Shown here: positions 28,762 to 37,286 of the stretch, piece after piece | Position numbering within the stretch: position 1 is the first letter of the stretch | Layout of the letters: each line of letters starts with the position of its first letter | Source of the DNA: Termitidicoccus mucosus | GTDB lineage: Bacteria; Verrucomicrobiota; Verrucomicrobiia; Opitutales; Opitutaceae | DNA: 64,000 nt | Assembly: GCF_038725785.1 (NCBI RefSeq) | Contig: NZ_CP109796.1 | Span: forward strand, 5,518,001-5,582,000 | Reading direction: 5' to 3' | Notes under the pieces: generated by a model | The model's database searches: none | What the model saw: the letters and a program-made list of their open reading frames with translations, nothing else | Told to the model about the DNA's origin: nothing | Translations under genes and position numbers: made by a program

Positions 28762-29691
28762 ATGAAAACAACCAAATCCAAATACAGCGCATTGCCTGAT
28801 ATCCTGGAGTCGCTTCGGCGGCCCCTCTTATGTGTCGCCATCGGCGGCCTTGCTATACCCGCGGCGAAAGCCGCGGAGCCACAACAAGGTTTTTCTCCCG
28901 ATTTTGATGTCACCGCCAAATACTCGTTCTCTACCAACGAAGATTTGGAGCGGGGCGCCAAGGTCGGCGAAGTGGAAGTAAGTCATGTCGAAGTTGAAGC
29001 GGGCATGAGCTTCCGCCTCTTTGAAGGCTGGCGTTTCCGCACCGGCGTCTTTGCCAGCAGGTCGGACCTTGAATTGACCGGCGTTGTTCCGCTGCCGGAT
29101 CAACTGGAAGCGGTGGGCCTGTCCCTGAGTGCGACGAAGTTCTTCGGCGGCGAGGACGAGGATAATTGGCGGGCCACGTTGATCATTCGTCCCGGGATAT
29201 TCTGGGACGGGTCCGGTTCATCAAGCGATGGTTTCAACGCTTCGACCCTATTGAGCGTGGGCAAACGCTACAGCCCGACTTTGGCGTGGGATGTAGGCGT
29301 CCGGTTCTATCCCGACAGTAAGGATGAGGTGCTTCCGGTCTTTGGGGTGCGTTGGGATTTTCACCCCGACTGGATGCTTTCGGTAGGATTTCCCCGAACG
29401 GAAGTCACCTACAAGCTGGCTCCGAATTGGACCCTGAAAGGAGGCCTGCGATTCCAGGGAGGCACGTATCATGTCGGAACGGCTTTGGCGCCCGGACTCG
29501 GCGACACCTATCTGGAGTATCGTGAAATGCGCGTAGGTGGCGGATTCGAATGGAGGATCAACGATTCGCTCTCGGTGAATCTTGACGGCGGCCTGGTGGT
29601 TGATCGTCGGTTCGACTACTTCGACCGTGGCTACGAATTGAAAGGAGATTCGACCGCCTATTTTTCCATCGGAATATCCGCGCGCTTCTAG
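28762..29691 (+). CDS. Outer-membrane beta-barrel protein (DUF6268-like)
   Basis: A 309-residue exported protein. Signal region LLCVAIGGLAIPAAKAAE. The mature part has alternating aromatic strands (WRFRTGVFASRSDLEL, WDVGVRFYPDS, WMLSVGFPRTEVTYKL) and ends in a terminal Phe (IGISARF), the normal signal for outer-membrane insertion. It resembles DUF6268 barrels by pattern. The ATG is 1 nt after the pump stop. It occupies the place where a TolC gene would be expected, but it lacks the long helical hairpins of a TolC, so it is not a simple substitute. Confidence 0.7.
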   Translation: MKTTKSKYSALPDILESLRRPLLCVAIGGLAIPAAKAAEPQQGFSPDFDVTAKYSFSTNEDLERGAKVGEVEVSHVEVEAGMSFRLFEGWRFRTGVFASRSDLELTGVVPLPDQLEAVGLSLSATKFFGGEDEDNWRATLIIRPGIFWDGSGSSSDGFNASTLLSVGKRYSPTLAWDVGVRFYPDSKDEVLPVFGVRWDFHPDWMLSVGFPRTEVTYKLAPNWTLKGGLRFQGGTYHVGTALAPGLGDTYLEYREMRVGGGFEWRINDSLSVNLDGGLVVDRRFDYFDRGYELKGDSTAYFSIGISARF

Positions 29692-29906
29692 TCGGAGCCC
29701 GCTGCAACGAGCATCAAGTTCCCCTGCGATGGCCAATGATTGGGCGCGCGGACGGATGAAAAAGAGGCCGAAGCTCCTCGTATCAGTCTTCGTCGGGAAG
29801 CATGAGCGTGAGCACCGGTTCATCCGCGTTGCCAGAACCGATGTGCAGTTTGATGGCATGGATCTTTCCTGTGATGCCAACCTCAAAGGATGGCATGCGA
29901 GGAGTG
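29692..29906. other. Intergenic stretch between convergent genes
   Basis: No supported gene. On the minus strand 29783-29890 reads as a protein-like tail (SFEVGITGKIHAIKLHIG then DEPVLTLMLPDED) without a start or a matching upstream part, so it may be a gene remnant. Confidence 0.4.
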
Positions 29907-30242
29907 TCAGCCGAAGCGAGCGGCGCGGTCGGCGAACTCGCGACGGAGGCCACCGCAGACGAGCGCACAAAGCTCGTGGACCATGGGGTCAGCCACTGCG
30001 TAGAAGACTTGCAAGCCCTCGCGTCGGCGGGCAACGAGGCCGGTAGCGGCAAGAGTCTGCAAATGCCGGGAAATGTTGGTCTGGGTGCCACCGGTAGCGT
30101 CCACGATCTCGCCGACAGGGCGCTCACCCGTCATAAGCGCCTGAAGGATGCGCAGGCGGGTGGGTTCACCGAGCACGGCGAAACGGCGGGCGACCAGTTG
30201 CAGCGCATCCTCGTCCATTGGCATCGGTTTCTTTTGCGACAT
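29907..30242 (-). CDS. ArsR/SmtB family repressor
   Basis: A 111-residue winged-helix regulator. The start ATG at 30242 is preferred over an upstream TTG. Helix-turn-helix region: FAVLGEPTRLRILQAL, GTQTNISRHLQTLAATGLV and RREGLQVFYAVADP. It lacks the classic ELCVCDL metal site but has a Cys pair near the C-terminus (LCALVCGG), shared with the second ArsR protein at 56280. Divergent from the CoA-disulfide reductase fusion across a 84-bp promoter region with inverted repeats, so it probably represses that gene and senses thiol/persulfide or metal through the Cys pair (inference). Confidence 0.9.
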   Translation of the reverse strand: MSQKKPMPMDEDALQLVARRFAVLGEPTRLRILQALMTGERPVGEIVDATGGTQTNISRHLQTLAATGLVARRREGLQVFYAVADPMVHELCALVCGGLRREFADRAARFG

Positions 30243-30262
30243 AGTCGGATCCAAGCGAGGTC

Positions 30263-30298
30263 TTGACAGTATGTCAATTATATGCGCATATGCTCATA
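30263..30298 (+). promoter_or_regulatory. Promoter with ArsR-type operator
   Basis: A perfect -35 box TTGACA (30263-30268) precedes an AT-rich operator with the palindrome ATATGCGCATAT and the motif GCATATGCTCATA (30286-30298), which recurs at 38993 and 56238. The operator overlaps the -10 position, as expected for repression. Confidence 0.6.
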
Positions 30299-30326
30299 TA
30301 TGAACATAAATGCCAGGAGAAACGGA

Positions 30327-32774
30327 TTGAGAGTAGTGATTGTCGGCGGCGTGGCCGCAGGCGCTTCGGCGGCGGCTCGGGCGAGAAGGCTGGATGAGTC
30401 GGCGCGGATCACGGTGGTGGAGCGCGGGCCGGATGTGTCGTTCGCCAATTGTGGGCTGCCCTATCACGTGGGTGGGGAAATCGCCGACCGTTCCCGGCTG
30501 GCCGTGCACACACCGGAGAGCCTGTCGGCGCTGCTCGACATCGAGGTGCTGACGCATACGGAGGTAACAAAAATCGACCGGAAGCGCAAAGTTCTGGAGG
30601 TTCGCGGGGTGAAGACCAACTCGTGCCGCGAGTTGGCCTACGACCGGCTGATCCTCGCGCCTGGGGCCTTGCCGCTGCGGCCGCCGTTGCCGGGCGTGGG
30701 CGACCCGCGTGTTTTCACGCTGCGCAATTTGCAGGACATGGACCGGATCAAGGCGGCGGTGGAACGGGCGGAGTCGGCTCTGGTGATCGGCGGCGGGTTC
30801 ATCGGTCTGGAGATGGCCGAGCAGTTGCGGCGCACGGCCTGCGCGGTGACGCTGGTCGAGGCGTTCGACCAAGTGCTGCCGCCGCTCGATCCGGAGATAG
30901 CCGCGCCGGTGGCGCAGGAGTTACGCGCCGCAGGCGTAGCGTTGGTGTTGGGCGATCCAATCGCAGGGTTCGCAGAGGACTCGGGGCGGCTGACGGCGGA
31001 GTTGAAGTCCGGGCGTCGCGTGCAGGCGGACTTCGCGGTGCTGGCGATCGGGGTGCGTCCGGAGAGTGAGCTGGCTGCGGCCGCGGGGCTGGAACTGGGG
31101 GCGCGGGGGGCGATCAAGGTGGATCGTTTCATGCGCACCTCGGACCCGGACATCTATGCCGCGGGCGACGTAGTGGAAAGCTTCGACCGGCTGACCGGCA
31201 CACCGATGAATCTGCCGCTGGGCGGGCCGGCCAACCGACAGGGCCGGGTGATTGCGGACCATATTTTCCGTCCCGAAACAGCGCGCCCCTATCCGGGGCA
31301 TCTGGGCACGGCTGTGGTGCGGGTCTTCGATCTGGTCGCGGGCACCACTGGCTGGTCGGAGAAGCGGTTGCGGGACGCAGGGCGCGCGTATCGAGCCACG
31401 GTGGTGACCGATCATCAGCACGCGGGCTATTTCCCGGGGGCGACGCCGTTGACGGTGAAACTGCTGTGGTCGCCGGAGGATGGGAAGCTGCTGGGCGCGC
31501 AGGTGGTCGGTGCCGATGGGGTGGATAAGCGGCTTGATGTGCTGGCAGCGGCGCTGGCAGGTGGCCTCACGATAGACGATCTGGCGGAGCTGGAATTGGC
31601 CTACGCGCCGCCGTTCGGCAGCGCACGCGACGTGGTGAACACCGCGGGGTTCGCGGCACAGAACGTGCGCGACGGGCTGGTGCGCACGGTTGACTCGCCT
31701 CCCGAGGGATATGCGGTGCTGGACGTGCGTCCGGTGGAGGCGGTCACAACGTCGCCGGTGCCGGGTGCGGTGAACATTCCTTACGCCGAATTGCGTTCAC
31801 GACTCGGCGAGTTGGATCGCGGCAGGTCATGGCTGGCGGTGTGCGCGTTGGGCAAGACGAGTTATTTCGCAGCAAGGGTGCTGACGCAGGCGGGATTCGA
31901 GGTGGTCGGACTGGCCGGTGGTCTGCGGGTGCGTCCGCAGGCGACAGCGAAGCGCGCCGAGGGTGATGTGAACGATTTGCCTCCAAAGCCGATGGTGAAG
32001 TCGTTCTTGGCTGTGGAGACGGCGACCGGGACAATGACGCTGGATTGCACGGGATTGTCGTGTCCGGGGCCGTTGCTACGGGTGAAGGCGGCGTGCGAGA
32101 CGTTGCGTCCAGGGGCCGAATTGGCAGTGACAGCGTCCGATCCGGGATTCGCGAACGATGTGGAAGCGTTTGCGCGTTCGACTGGACTGGAGTTGCTCGG
32201 CGTGGAACGGACCAAGGGCGTCGTAAGCGCACGGCTGCGGCGTCCGGCAGTCCCCATCAGGGGGGGCGCGGGTTCGAACGCGAGTCTGGGCGAGCCGCGC
32301 CGCAAGGGAGCGACGGCGGTCGTGTTCTCCGGCGAAATGGACAAGGTGATGGCGGCGCTGGTCGTGGCCAACGGAGCGGCGGCGCTGGGCGGGCACGTGA
32401 CGTTGTTCTTCACCTTCTGGGGGCTCAACGCTCTGCGGCGTGGACAGCCGGTGGCCACGTCGGGGAAATCGTTTCTGGACCGGATGTTCGGCCGGATGCT
32501 CCCGCGAGGATTGGAGGCGCTGCCATTGTCCAAGCTCAATTTTCTCGGAGCAGGTCGAAGACTGATGAAGCACCAGATGGCGTCAAAGGGACTGCCGAAC
32601 CTGCCGGGATTGCTTGGTGCAGCGCGGCTGGCCGGAGTGCGGCTGGTGGCGTGCACGATGTCGATGGAAGCAATGGGCATCCGTCCCGAGGAGCTGATCG
32701 ACGGAGTGGAGTTCGGCGGCGTGGCCGATTATCTGGAGTCGGCAGAGCGGTCGGGCACAAACTTGTTCGTTTAA
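30327..32774 (+). CDS. CoA-disulfide reductase fused to rhodanese, TusA and DsrE-like domains
   Basis: An 815-residue sulfur-handling fusion. TTG 30327 is chosen as start because AGGAG lies 8 nt upstream and the protein then begins at the flavoprotein motif MRVVIVGGVAAGASAAA; ATG 30300 is an alternative. Domains in order: FAD/NAD(P)H disulfide reductase of the CoADR/NADH-dependent persulfide reductase type (1-450) with redox Cys42 in FANCGLPYHVGG; rhodanese (about 450-545) with Cys in VCALGKTSY; TusA (about 565-640) with DCTGLSCPGPLLRVKAACE; DsrE-like (about 660-815) with ACTMSMEAMGI. All catalytic Cys are present. It should bind, transfer and reduce sulfane sulfur in the cytoplasm. Divergent ArsR gene next door. 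Confidence 0.93.
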   Translation: MRVVIVGGVAAGASAAARARRLDESARITVVERGPDVSFANCGLPYHVGGEIADRSRLAVHTPESLSALLDIEVLTHTEVTKIDRKRKVLEVRGVKTNSCRELAYDRLILAPGALPLRPPLPGVGDPRVFTLRNLQDMDRIKAAVERAESALVIGGGFIGLEMAEQLRRTACAVTLVEAFDQVLPPLDPEIAAPVAQELRAAGVALVLGDPIAGFAEDSGRLTAELKSGRRVQADFAVLAIGVRPESELAAAAGLELGARGAIKVDRFMRTSDPDIYAAGDVVESFDRLTGTPMNLPLGGPANRQGRVIADHIFRPETARPYPGHLGTAVVRVFDLVAGTTGWSEKRLRDAGRAYRATVVTDHQHAGYFPGATPLTVKLLWSPEDGKLLGAQVVGADGVDKRLDVLAAALAGGLTIDDLAELELAYAPPFGSARDVVNTAGFAAQNVRDGLVRTVDSPPEGYAVLDVRPVEAVTTSPVPGAVNIPYAELRSRLGELDRGRSWLAVCALGKTSYFAARVLTQAGFEVVGLAGGLRVRPQATAKRAEGDVNDLPPKPMVKSFLAVETATGTMTLDCTGLSCPGPLLRVKAACETLRPGAELAVTASDPGFANDVEAFARSTGLELLGVERTKGVVSARLRRPAVPIRGGAGSNASLGEPRRKGATAVVFSGEMDKVMAALVVANGAAALGGHVTLFFTFWGLNALRRGQPVATSGKSFLDRMFGRMLPRGLEALPLSKLNFLGAGRRLMKHQMASKGLPNLPGLLGAARLAGVRLVACTMSMEAMGIRPEELIDGVEFGGVADYLESAERSGTNLFV

Positions 32775-32797
32775 AGGCAAATCAGTCGGTAAAAAAA

Positions 32798-32813
32798 CGC
32801 GGCGAAAGCCGCG
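32798..32813. terminator. GC hairpin after the CoADR fusion
   Basis: CGCGGC-GAAA-GCCGCG stem with a GNRA loop, 24 nt after the stop. The seven-base A-run lies on its left, so on the minus strand it would be an ideal terminator, while on the plus strand the T-run is missing. Confidence 0.4.
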
Positions 32814-32859
32814 CTTCGTGCAGGTATTGGAGCCAACGGTGCCAGAGCACCTGTTCATC

Positions 32860-33246
32860 CCCGAACAGTATACGGGAGAGCGAGGCCACCGTATGATATC
32901 CGGACGGGAGCCTTGGAACGTTCACCCATGTGGCGACGATGGACATTCAGATCATCCGCCGTTCCAGATCGACGGTAACTTTGGCGGTCCGGCCGGGCTC
33001 GCCGAGGCGCTTTTGCAGAGTCACCGCAGCGAAGATGACCTGCCGCTGATCGAGTTGATTCCGGCTCTGCCGCCCTTGTGGAATGAGGGCGCAATCAAAG
33101 GATTGCTCGCCCATGGCGGCGTGACGGTGGACCTCGCATGGAAAGATGGGCGTGTCGCATCCGCCACTTTCACGGCCTCGCGCGACAGGGACGTGAGCGT
33201 GACGGGTCCGGCCATCGTTGCAGAACGATTACCCACAAAACGATGA
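32860..33246 (+). pseudogene. C-terminal fragment of a second GH95 fucosidase
   Basis: Residues HPPFQIDGNFGGPAGLAEAL and the following beta domain (LIELIPALPPLWNEGAIKG, VDLAWKDGRVASATF) match the end of GH95 enzymes but differ clearly from the intact copy at 18944. The N-terminal barrel is missing, and only about 40 unrelated or decayed residues precede the match. It ends 3 nt before the AbiEi stop. Likely truncated when the toxin-antitoxin unit or an element arrived. Confidence 0.75.
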
Positions 33247-33249
33247 CTG

Positions 33250-33873
33250 CTAATCGGCGACCTCAGCGTGCTGTTGGCGAATGCGATCCAAGGCCTGCTC
33301 CACCGACGCCCGCACCCGCGGGGTTGGAATGCGCCGCAGCCATTTCTGGACCTCGCTCCAGCGCAGCCCTTTCAAATCGGTCTCAGGCAAACTCCCGCTG
33401 ACGCGGCTCCGGTTCATGGCCGCGAGATAAGCCAGGTCGAACACGGCCTTTTCCGGCGAAGCAACAAACCCGTCCACTCGGGGATCGTAAGCATACCCCC
33501 CGAAAAGCTCGGGCTTGATGCGATGCAGCGCGATACGCCCCCCGGCCATTTCGACTTCACCCGGCCGCCCCAGCGTTACGGCAAACAGGCTCTGGGGCAT
33601 CTGCTGAATCCGCTCATGCAGGCGCAGCGCCGAAGCACCGGAGAGATACGCCACATACGGGTCAGCTGCCGCCGTGACCAGCGCACCGGGTTTGGAGGCC
33701 ATGCCGCCGATCATCCACGAGCCTTTTTTCAAAGGCGTGCTCAAGCCGTCCGCGGCCAGCCGCCGCAGGGCCATCGAGGCCGCAGGAATGCTGACGCCGG
33801 CCAGCTGCGCCGCCGTGCGCGTCGTGACCCGCTTATGCCCGGCCAATTTCTGATAAAATCCCAGGGTGGTCAT
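33250..33873 (-). CDS. AbiEi-type antitoxin (type IV toxin-antitoxin)
   Basis: A 207-residue antitoxin/autorepressor. Start ATG 33873 overlaps the stop of the toxin C-terminus (ATGA). N-terminal winged helix: VTTRTAAQLAGVSIPAASMALRRLAADG. The C-terminal domain, with DPYVAYLSGASALRLHE and FVASPEKAVFDLAYL, matches AbiEi antitoxins. In classical AbiE the antitoxin gene is first; here the toxin gene is upstream. The toxin partner is broken by an IS, so the antitoxin is probably now a relic or a free repressor. Confidence 0.82.
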   Translation of the reverse strand: MTTLGFYQKLAGHKRVTTRTAAQLAGVSIPAASMALRRLAADGLSTPLKKGSWMIGGMASKPGALVTAAADPYVAYLSGASALRLHERIQQMPQSLFAVTLGRPGEVEMAGGRIALHRIKPELFGGYAYDPRVDGFVASPEKAVFDLAYLAAMNRSRVSGSLPETDLKGLRWSEVQKWLRRIPTPRVRASVEQALDRIRQQHAEVAD

Positions 33874-34400
33874 GGCGAGGAGGGCGGCAGCGCCGCCATG
33901 AGATCGTGCCACACTTTTTCCGACATCGTCTTCCATGCTTCCGGTGTGCCGTAGTGCGCCGCCAGATCGGCGGGCAGGAAGGGCACCACCTGATCCTGAA
34001 ACATGGCGAAACTGATTAGACCGAGTTGCCCGATGGCCTGCTCCACTAACTCCGGCGGCGATTCGCGCCCGGCTGCGGCATAGTGTGACAGGTGATGCAG
34101 ATCGAAGACATCCCGCGCCTGCACCTGCGTCCGGGTCGCCAACGCGTTGATTTTCTGCCGATAGGCCGCCGAGCCCGTATAGTGGTTGAACACAAACGGG
34201 ACGACCTGTTGCGCAGCCAGCAGGGCCGCTGACGGCGGCTCGGTCGCGTTGTTTTCAAAGGGTTCATCTTTCCGGCGGGAAAACTCCAAACGGGTCGGCA
34301 AAGGGTTCCCTTCGTAGATGACATGGAATTTCCACCGCTGCGCAGTCTCGGTCTGTTTGGCCGGTTTGATTTCACTCAGCGTAATGCCGACCGACGCTAG
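33870..34400 (-). pseudogene. AbiEii-type toxin, C-terminal part (split by IS)
   Basis: About 175 residues from the element boundary (ASVGITLSEIKPAKQ) to the stop, including RLEFSRRKDEPF and RDVFDLHHL, typical of AbiEii/AbiGii nucleotidyltransferase toxins. Removing the element and one CTAG copy restores an open frame across the joint (RPLLTELASVGITLSE) with the part at 36399-36630. Confidence 0.85.
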
Positions 34401-36398
34401 CCCGAGTTCGTCAGTTCGTGTATTGGCCCAAAAAGGTATCAGAGGCAAGGCCTCCGGGGCGAGGTTGCGGTTACGAGGGAGACTCGTTCGCCAAGTCAAT
34501 GTAGTGCCGAACACCCTCTTGTTGGCCGCCGGGTTTCCTGCGATACTGGCGGCATGTTCCTGCGGCGGAAAAACAAGAAGGCGCGCGGCATCGGTTACAG
34601 CTATTGGCACCTGTGCGAGACGGTGCGCACCGCGCGGGGACCGCGCCAGCGGGTCGTCGCCTCGCTCGGCAAGCTGGACGAAGCGGAAGTCGCCGGCCTG
34701 CGCGGCGGCTGGGACGATTTGACTGCGCTGCTCCGCGGCGAGGCGCCGTCGTCCGCGGCCAAAACCGCCGGGCTGCCGGGTTTGATGCCTGCGATTCCGG
34801 CGGCACCGCCCGTGCAGTGGGAGCGCGCCGATGTCGGTGGCCTGCGCGTCGAGCGCACGCGTGATTTTGGTGAAAGCTACCTTGGGCTCGCGCTCTGGCA
34901 CCGGCTCAAACTCGACGAGTTGCTCGCTGCTGCGGCCGGCCGCGAGTCGGTCGCCTGGTCGCACATGGCGGCGCTGCTCACCGTCGCCCGCTTCTGTGCG
35001 CAACGCTCGGAACTCGGCGTTGCGGAGCATTGGTATGAGACCACCGCGCTCGACGATCTGCTCGGCATCGATCCCACGGCGGTCAACGACGCCCGGCTCT
35101 ACCGCGCGCTCGATCAACTCGGCCAGCACAAGGACGCGCTGTGCGCGCACCTGATGGCGCGTTACCGGCAGTGGTTCGGCGTGCGGTTCGAGTTTCTGCT
35201 CTACGACGTGACGAGCACCTACTTCGAAGGCGTGGCGGAGCGCAATGCGCAGGCCCGGCGCGGCTACTCGCGCGACAGCCGCGGCGACTGCAAGCAGGTC
35301 TGCATCGGCCTGGTCTGCACGCCGGAGGGACTGCCGCTGTCCTTTGAGACTTTTGCGGGCAACCGCGCCGACGTCACCACGGTCGAGGAGATCGTCGCGG
35401 CCATGGAAACCAAATACGGCATGGCCGAACGCATCTGGGTCATGGACCGCGGCATGGTCAGCGAGGCGAACATCGCGTTTTTGCGCGGACGCAAAGCGCG
35501 TTACCTCGTGGGCACGCCGAAGAGCTGGCTGCGCCACGAAGCGGCGCTGGGGAAAGTCCGACTGGCAGGAGGCGCAGGCCGGGCTGGAAGTGCGCTTCGT
35601 CGTGCACCCTGACGGACCACCGGGCGAAAAATACGTCCTGTGCCGCAGTGGAGCGCGTGCGCAAAAAGAGCGCGCGATGCTCCAGCGCCAGAGCAAGGGT
35701 CTGACCGCGGCACTCGGCCGCATCGCGGCCTGGCTCGGACGCCAGCCGCAAACCGATCAGGAGGCGGTGGGCCGGCGGATCGGCCGGGCGTTGGGCAAGT
35801 TTCCCGCCGCCGCGGCGATCGTCCAGGCCACGGTCCAGCGCGATGCGGCCGGCCGCGCCATCGGCCTGGAGATCGCCAGCGCCGTGGACGCGGGCCAAAA
35901 GCGCACCGCCAGAAAGGCGCGTATCTGCGCGCGCGAGGAAACCGACCCGGCCCAATTGTGGCGCTGGTATATCCAGCTCACGCAGGCGGAAGCGGCGTTT
36001 CGCACCGCCAAAAGCGACCTGGGCTTGCGGCCGATTTTTCACCACAAGGAGGACCGCGTGCAGGCGCATCTGCTCGTGTGTTTCCTCGCGCTGGCCCTGT
36101 GGCGGACACTTGAGCAATGGATGTGCGCCAAGGGTCTGGGCACCTGCGCCCGGCAACTGGTCACGCAAATGGCCGGAGTGAAAAGCGTCGATGTGTTGTT
36201 ACCGGTCCTGCGCGGCACGATGCGCACCGAACTGCGCCTGCGCGTGGTCGCCTGCCGGCGACCGCTTGCTCGCCCACCTTGGCCTGCGTCTGCCGAAAGG
36301 CCCGCGCATCGTCGCGAATGTAGTGCCGAAAAACGCCTCGGAATCGCCGCAACACCTTGCACCGCAACAAAACCGTTCCGCAAACTGACGAACTCGGG
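34401..36398 (+). mobile_element. IS1634-like insertion element, copy 1 (1998 bp)
   Basis: Ends are the inverted repeats CCCGAGTTCGTCAGTT (left) and AACTGACGAACTCGGG-type sequence (right), flanked on both sides by CTAG (34397-34400 and 36399-36402), a clean 4-bp target duplication. Inserted in the AbiEii gene. A second copy in opposite orientation lies at 57745-59769. Confidence 0.88.
34554..36388 (+). pseudogene. IS1634-family transposase, frameshifted (copy 1)
   Basis: Opens MFLRRKNKKARGIGYSYWHL and carries DDE motifs LYDVTSTYFEG and MDRGMVSEANIAFLRG. Compared with copy 2 it has several small deletions (near 34925, 35540, 35560, 35900-35930 and 36250), and the frame breaks after about residue 335. 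The product cannot be full length. Confidence 0.85.
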
Positions 36399-36630
36399 CT
36401 AGTTCCGTCAGCAGCGGGCGCCCTGCCAGGACCTTGTTGACGTTCTTCTTGAGAATATCGACGCCCACCACGCGTGCGTCGAAATCGATGTCTTCGGAAA
36501 GACGCGGGCTGTTGTGGTAGAGCCGCAGGTTCACCCCGCCCTTCAAACAGATCGTGCCGGGACTGATCACCGCCGCGAAATGTCGGAGGAACAGGAGGTG
36601 GAAACGCTCAACTGTCTCTCTTTGGTTCAC
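36399..36630 (-). pseudogene. AbiEii-type toxin, N-terminal part (split by IS)
   Basis: Starts at GTG 36630 and encodes the nucleotidyltransferase signature CLKGGVNLRLYHNSPRLSED with IDFD, then stops matching at the IS boundary after GRPLLTELA. Together with 33870-34400 it would make a toxin of about 250 residues. Confidence 0.85.
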
Positions 36631-36924
36631 AGCTAGTTCTTCACACGGGCATTAAGATGGTGCAATGGTAATTTTTCCAATCTACAGACACTATCAAAGT
36701 CATTTTATTTTTAATGAATGCCTTAAGAAATCTCATTGAGATACCCCATCAGGCTGTCGTAGAACGGCTCGCGGAACAGAAATCCGAACGGAGCGAGCGA
36801 ATCTCGCGCAAAAAGGCGGCTGGCGGCCGGGTTCACCGGCCACCTTTTTATGTCCGCCGCAAACTCTCTGGGATCGCCACGCGAGCGCACTGCCGATGTG
36901 CCGAGCATGGCGATCTTCGTGGCT
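36631..36924. other. Intergenic stretch without a supported gene
   Basis: Contains an AT-rich part (36655-36715) that could hold a promoter for the AbiEii gene and then a GC-richer part with short open frames on both strands that match nothing I know. Confidence 0.4.
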
Positions 36925-37149
36925 TCATGTGCGGTTGGCTTTTCGGCGCTTCGGAACCGCACCGAAAAGCTTTCCCTCGCCGGCCCAGTCACTGGCTTTC
37001 ACGTCTTCGAACAGCACGTAGATGTATTTCGCATCGGTGCCGGTGTTGCGGACGATGCTGTCGGTGATCTCGGCGGCCACTCTGGCTTTTTGTTTGTGGG
37101 TTTTGCCTGTGAACCAGGCGACTCTTACGAGGAAGCCGAAAGGGGTCAA
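36925..37149 (-). pseudogene. Tautomerase-family (4-OT-like) gene, N-terminus disturbed by repeat element
   Basis: Residues VRVAWFTGKTHKQKARVAAE, ITDSIVRNTG and YIYVLFEDVKASDWAGEGK match small tautomerases of the 4-oxalocrotonate tautomerase type. These normally begin MP, with Pro as catalytic base; here the first codons (MTPFGFL) come from the end of the palindromic element at 37141, so Pro1 is missing and the protein is probably inactive. Confidence 0.6.
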
Positions 37150-37271
37150 GCCGATGTTTCTTGATTTTCCAATGTCATGATTTCTATAACTCCATTACCA
37201 TGAGCAATAATGATCCAATTTCTCATGCACGCCACTGCGGTATGGAAATCAAGAAACATCGGCTTGCCCCC
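37131..37271 (+). repeat. REP-like palindromic element with 30-bp inverted ends
   Basis: Left arm AGGGGTCAAGCCGATGTTTC continuing to 37170 pairs with the right arm ending at 37271 (GAAACATCGGCTTGCCCCCT) with one mismatch and one gap. The interior is about 70 nt. Same family as 18858-18897 and related to 16897-17027. It sits across the 5' end of the tautomerase remnant. Confidence 0.75.
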
Positions 37272-37286
37272 TTTTTTCCTTTAAGG

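Noticed and set aside
36714-37067. Plus-strand frame of 117 codons ending in repeated Cys-Arg
   Set aside because: Antisense to the tautomerase remnant and of improbable composition.
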